This document shows positions 6,877 to 9,130 of a stretch of DNA of 9,130 nt, piece after piece. Numbering within the stretch: the first letter of the stretch is position 1; each line of letters starts with the position of its first letter. Location: the NCBI GenBank assembly GCA_934667465.1, contig CAKUMG010000164.1, positions 1-9,130 of the forward strand, given 5' to 3'. The position numbers and the translations under genes were made by a program. The notes beneath the pieces are model-generated. The model was not told where the DNA came from. It searched no databases and was given only the letters and a program-made list of their open reading frames with translations. The stretch comes from an uncultured Actinoplanes sp. (GTDB taxonomy: Bacteria > Actinomycetota > Actinomycetes > Mycobacteriales > Micromonosporaceae).

Positions 6877-6915
6877 CCAACAGACAGTGGCGGTGATGGA
6901 TATCCTCGGGGGGTG
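6877..6915 (+). promoter_or_regulatory. Candidate promoter for a leaderless NACHT transcript
   Basis: TATCCT (6901-6906) fits the actinobacterial TANNNT -10 pattern and ends six bases before the GTG start at 6913, the spacing expected if transcription begins at the start codon. A weak -35, CCAACA (6877-6882, three of six), lies 18 bp upstream. No ribosome-binding site stands at a usable distance from the GTG. The rest of the 135-bp divergent spacer (6778-6912) shows only GC-rich CCGGC runs near 6793-6812 and no clear promoter for the leftward thioredoxin-like gene. Confidence 0.4.
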
Positions 6916-8988
6916 CGTCGCGAACCGGCACTGACGTTCCAGGGAGCGCTGCGGATCCTCGGTCATGCCGGTACCCCCGGGGTGGACAGGCTGGACACCG
7001 CGCTCGGCGGCACGATCCTCGCCGCGGGCGCCGTGACGGGGCTGTCGGTGGCCGGCATCGGCGGGCTCGTGCCCGCGACGGCGCTCGGGGCGCTGTGGGG
7101 GTGGGTCGACCAGAAGAACGAGGCGACGGGGCTGCTGCGCAAGCTGGTCACGACGCTGGGCCCGAAGATCGGCGAGACCGGCGGGATGGAGCGGCGCCAG
7201 CTCGTGGCCGCGGCGCACACCACCGTCGTCGCAGCCGCTTTCTTCGAGGTGCTGCGGGAGGAGTCGGGCGGGGCACGGCTGAGCGCGGAGGAGCAGTCGC
7301 GGCTGCTGGCCGGCGACACCCGGTCCACCGGGTTCAACCTGCTCACGCACCTCTACAGCAGCGAGGTCCCCGCGCCGTCGGCCGCCCGCGGCTTCACCGA
7401 GACGGTGCCGCACGTGGCGGCCTGGCTGCAGAAGCTGGCCCGGCACACGCACACGTACGTCAGCGGTCTCACCGCCTTCGTGGACTACGACATCTCGTGG
7501 CTGCAGGAGAAGGCCGTCGAGCGCTACCGGACGCACTACACCGCGCTGTGCGCCCAGGTCGCGGAGTTCCGCATCTGGTCCGACCTGCTCGAGCACGCCG
7601 CCACCCGGGCCCGCGTCGACGACCTGCTGGGCCAGCTCAACGCCCGGCTGGCCGCACCCACCGACCTCGGCCGCGTCGTGCACCGCGCGAACCTGGGCCG
7701 CATCCGCGAGCCGATCCTCGCCGCCGAGCCGCCCGGCACGGGGATCCTGCTGCCCGCGGTGGAGCACCTGTACATCTCCCCGCGGTACCGGCTGGCCGCG
7801 GCGGGCGCGGGGAGCCGGGTGGCCGACGAGACGTGGTGGCAGCGGGTGCCCGCGCAGGACGACCTCGACTTCCGGCTGCTGGCGCACCTGCTGTCCATGG
7901 ACGCCACCCGGCTTCCCCTGCTGGTGCTCGGGCATCCCGGCGCGGGCAAGTCCATGCTGACGAAGATGCTGGCGGCGCAGCTGCCGCAGCAGGACTACAC
8001 GGTCGTGCGGGTGCCCCTGCGGGCGGTCAGCGCCCAGGCCCCGGTGCTCGACCAGATCCAGGAGGGCCTCGACCGCCTCACCCACCGCCGGGTCGACTGG
8101 CCCGAACTGGCCGGGCAGACGGCGCACACGCTGCGGGTGGTCCTGCTCGACGGGCTGGACGAGCTGCTGCAGGCCTCCGGCGCGGACCGCAGCGCCTACC
8201 TGCGCGAGGTCGCCGACTTCCAGCGACGCCTGCTGTGCGTCACGCTCGACACGACGGGCGGCTGGGCGGTGCCGCCGGACTGGCGTTCCACCGTGGCGCT
8301 GTGGGAGTCCGGGCTGGACACCGATGGGTGGTACGCCATGCTGGGCACGCTGCGCCGGGCCGGTGACTCGCTGCTGCTCGCCGAGCGGGTCACCGCCGTC
8401 ATCCAGCCCGTGGTCGGCATGCTGCTGCGGGCGTTCCTCACCGGGGACCGGGACGCGGCGGCGCGGCTGGACGTCGGTGCCATCGTGTACGACGATCTGT
8501 CGTTCACCGGCACGTCCTGGTACTCCACGATGCTCAGCTGGCTCGTGCCGGGCCTGCTCGGCCGGCCCGCCGGTCCCGACCCGACCCGCGGCGCCGCGGA
8601 GATCGGCGCCGCGGAGGGCTTCGAGGTCATGGGCATGGCCAAGCGCCTGCTCGCGCTCGGCGTGGAGGAGCCCCACGACGTGGCCGACCTGGTCCGTTTC
8701 GTCCTCGATCACCGCCAGTACGGTCCGTACGGGGTGACCCGGGCGCTGGGGATGGCCGTGTGCCGCGCACCCGCGCTGCTCGACCGGTTCGAGGAGCTGT
8801 GCGAGCCGCGCTTCTGGGACTCGTTCCCGGCCATGCCCGCGCTGATGGCCGCCGTCGAACCCGAGCCGGAGTCCGACGCCTGGCGACAGCTGCGGAAGGC
8901 ACTGACCGGAGCCCGGCCCACCGACCCCGGGATCGCGGTCCGGTCGCTGCTCGAGCCGTTCCCGCTGCTGCTCGACGACGGCGGCTGA
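6913..8988 (+). CDS. NACHT-domain STAND NTPase with N-terminal helical domain, apparently internally deleted
   Basis: A 691-residue protein of the bacterial NLR-like/STAND class, whose studied members often act as phage sensors. The N-terminus (LTFQGALRILGH, then WGWVDQKNEA and VAAAHTTVVAAAFFEVL) resembles the NACHT-associated helical domains of actinobacteria, which I recall as NNH7-like. Residues 31-65 are a Gly/Ala-rich hydrophobic stretch. The NTPase part starts near 335: Walker A GHPGAGKS (340-347, Lys346) and Walker B with the NACHT-type LLDGLDEL (Asp413, Asp416, Glu417). At about residues 437-441 the chain moves straight from DFQRR into LLCVTLDTTGGWA and WRSTVALWESGL, which I recall from far downstream in full-length relatives. 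Sensor 1 (VTSR), the lid/winged-helix region and the FLHATFGEYL-like motif are absent, while the frame stays open. Start GTG is supported by conservation of the segment beginning PALTF. It may be an active compact form or a decayed one. Confidence 0.85.
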   Translation: MRREPALTFQGALRILGHAGTPGVDRLDTALGGTILAAGAVTGLSVAGIGGLVPATALGALWGWVDQKNEATGLLRKLVTTLGPKIGETGGMERRQLVAAAHTTVVAAAFFEVLREESGGARLSAEEQSRLLAGDTRSTGFNLLTHLYSSEVPAPSAARGFTETVPHVAAWLQKLARHTHTYVSGLTAFVDYDISWLQEKAVERYRTHYTALCAQVAEFRIWSDLLEHAATRARVDDLLGQLNARLAAPTDLGRVVHRANLGRIREPILAAEPPGTGILLPAVEHLYISPRYRLAAAGAGSRVADETWWQRVPAQDDLDFRLLAHLLSMDATRLPLLVLGHPGAGKSMLTKMLAAQLPQQDYTVVRVPLRAVSAQAPVLDQIQEGLDRLTHRRVDWPELAGQTAHTLRVVLLDGLDELLQASGADRSAYLREVADFQRRLLCVTLDTTGGWAVPPDWRSTVALWESGLDTDGWYAMLGTLRRAGDSLLLAERVTAVIQPVVGMLLRAFLTGDRDAAARLDVGAIVYDDLSFTGTSWYSTMLSWLVPGLLGRPAGPDPTRGAAEIGAAEGFEVMGMAKRLLALGVEEPHDVADLVRFVLDHRQYGPYGVTRALGMAVCRAPALLDRFEELCEPRFWDSFPAMPALMAAVEPEPESDAWRQLRKALTGARPTDPGIAVRSLLEPFPLLLDDGG

Positions 8989-9130
8989 GGGGTGCCCGGG
9001 GGCCGTTCGGAGGGCGGGGTGGTCCGATGATCGGGCGGATGGGAGATCAACGACCCTGAATCATCCCCGAGCTGTCGGTTTTCCGCGTTCCCCGGGGCCG
9101 GGGCGGGCCTAGGGTCGGCCGGGTCAGCAC
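8989..9130. other. Non-coding right end, possible outgoing promoter
   Basis: No gene is seen in these 142 bases. TAGGGT at 9110-9115 resembles an actinobacterial -10 element pointing rightward, but no good -35 lies 17-18 bp upstream (GTTCCC or CGTTCC). No hairpin with a T-run, hence no clear terminator for the NACHT gene, is visible. Confidence 0.25.

Noticed and set aside
6828..6896. A 22-codon ORF (begins MSSTAGRGKRPF) before the NACHT gene, considered as a RiPP-like or toxin-antitoxin peptide
   Set aside because: Its Shine-Dalgarno is weak, there is no partner gene, and the frame is only the tail of a longer shadow frame. It also overlaps the region proposed as the NACHT promoter.
6454..8712. 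A 752-codon minus-strand frame running through the NACHT gene into the thioredoxin-like gene
   Set aside because: Only its last 107 codons look like protein; the rest is low-complexity antisense of the NACHT gene. It is not a fusion.
5315..8988. Protease, thioredoxin-like and NACHT genes as one defence system (protease effector plus NLR)
   Set aside because: The three genes are on alternating strands, the protease has a secretion signal and propeptide, and the thioredoxin-like gene is widespread in type; nothing in the sequence ties them into one operon.

Overview
This is a very GC-rich, actinobacterial-looking window. The high GC, GTG start codons, 4-bp stop/start overlaps, a streptogrisin-type protease and an actinobacterial-style NACHT protein suggest a Micromonosporaceae- or Streptomyces-like genome; this assignment is inference. 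No rRNA, tRNA, CRISPR array, transposase or phage gene was found.

Positions 1-5160 carry one leftward operon for an oligopeptide/dipeptide-family (SBP_bac_5) ABC importer. In transcription order it encodes a lipoprotein solute-binding protein (5079-3400), permease B (3397-2411), permease C (2337-1390), ATPase D (1393-506) and ATPase F (509 to beyond the left edge). The genes are tightly coupled: a 2-bp gap, an overlapped mini-ORF relay, and two 4-bp overlaps. A near-consensus promoter (TTGACA, 19 bp, AATAAT on the minus strand) drives the operon, and an exact 13-bp palindrome lies between and over its elements like a repressor operator. Several sequence details (NWNPF-type start of the binding protein, FQGAMNSLNP Q-loop in ATPase D, VIPGLPL in permease C) make me favour oligosaccharides over peptides as substrate, as an inference.

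The 235-bp divergent spacer (5080-5314) holds that promoter plus a 29-bp inverted repeat and a 10-bp palindrome. To its right a rightward secreted S1-family serine protease (5315-6460) has signal peptide, propeptide and a complete His-Asp-Ser triad. It converges on, and overlaps by 7 bp, a small leftward thioredoxin-fold protein with a CAPC active site (6777-6454).

From 6913 to 8988 lies a rightward NACHT-family STAND NTPase with an N-terminal helical domain of the type found in bacterial conflict/defence proteins. Its P-loop and Walker B are intact, but the chain then passes directly into what looks like the far C-terminal part of the family. Sensor 1, the helical/winged-helix lid and several hundred further residues appear to be missing without loss of frame. 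This is the most interesting object in the window. The gene may be read from a leaderless transcript. The last 142 bases are non-coding as far as visible and may contain a promoter for a gene outside the window.
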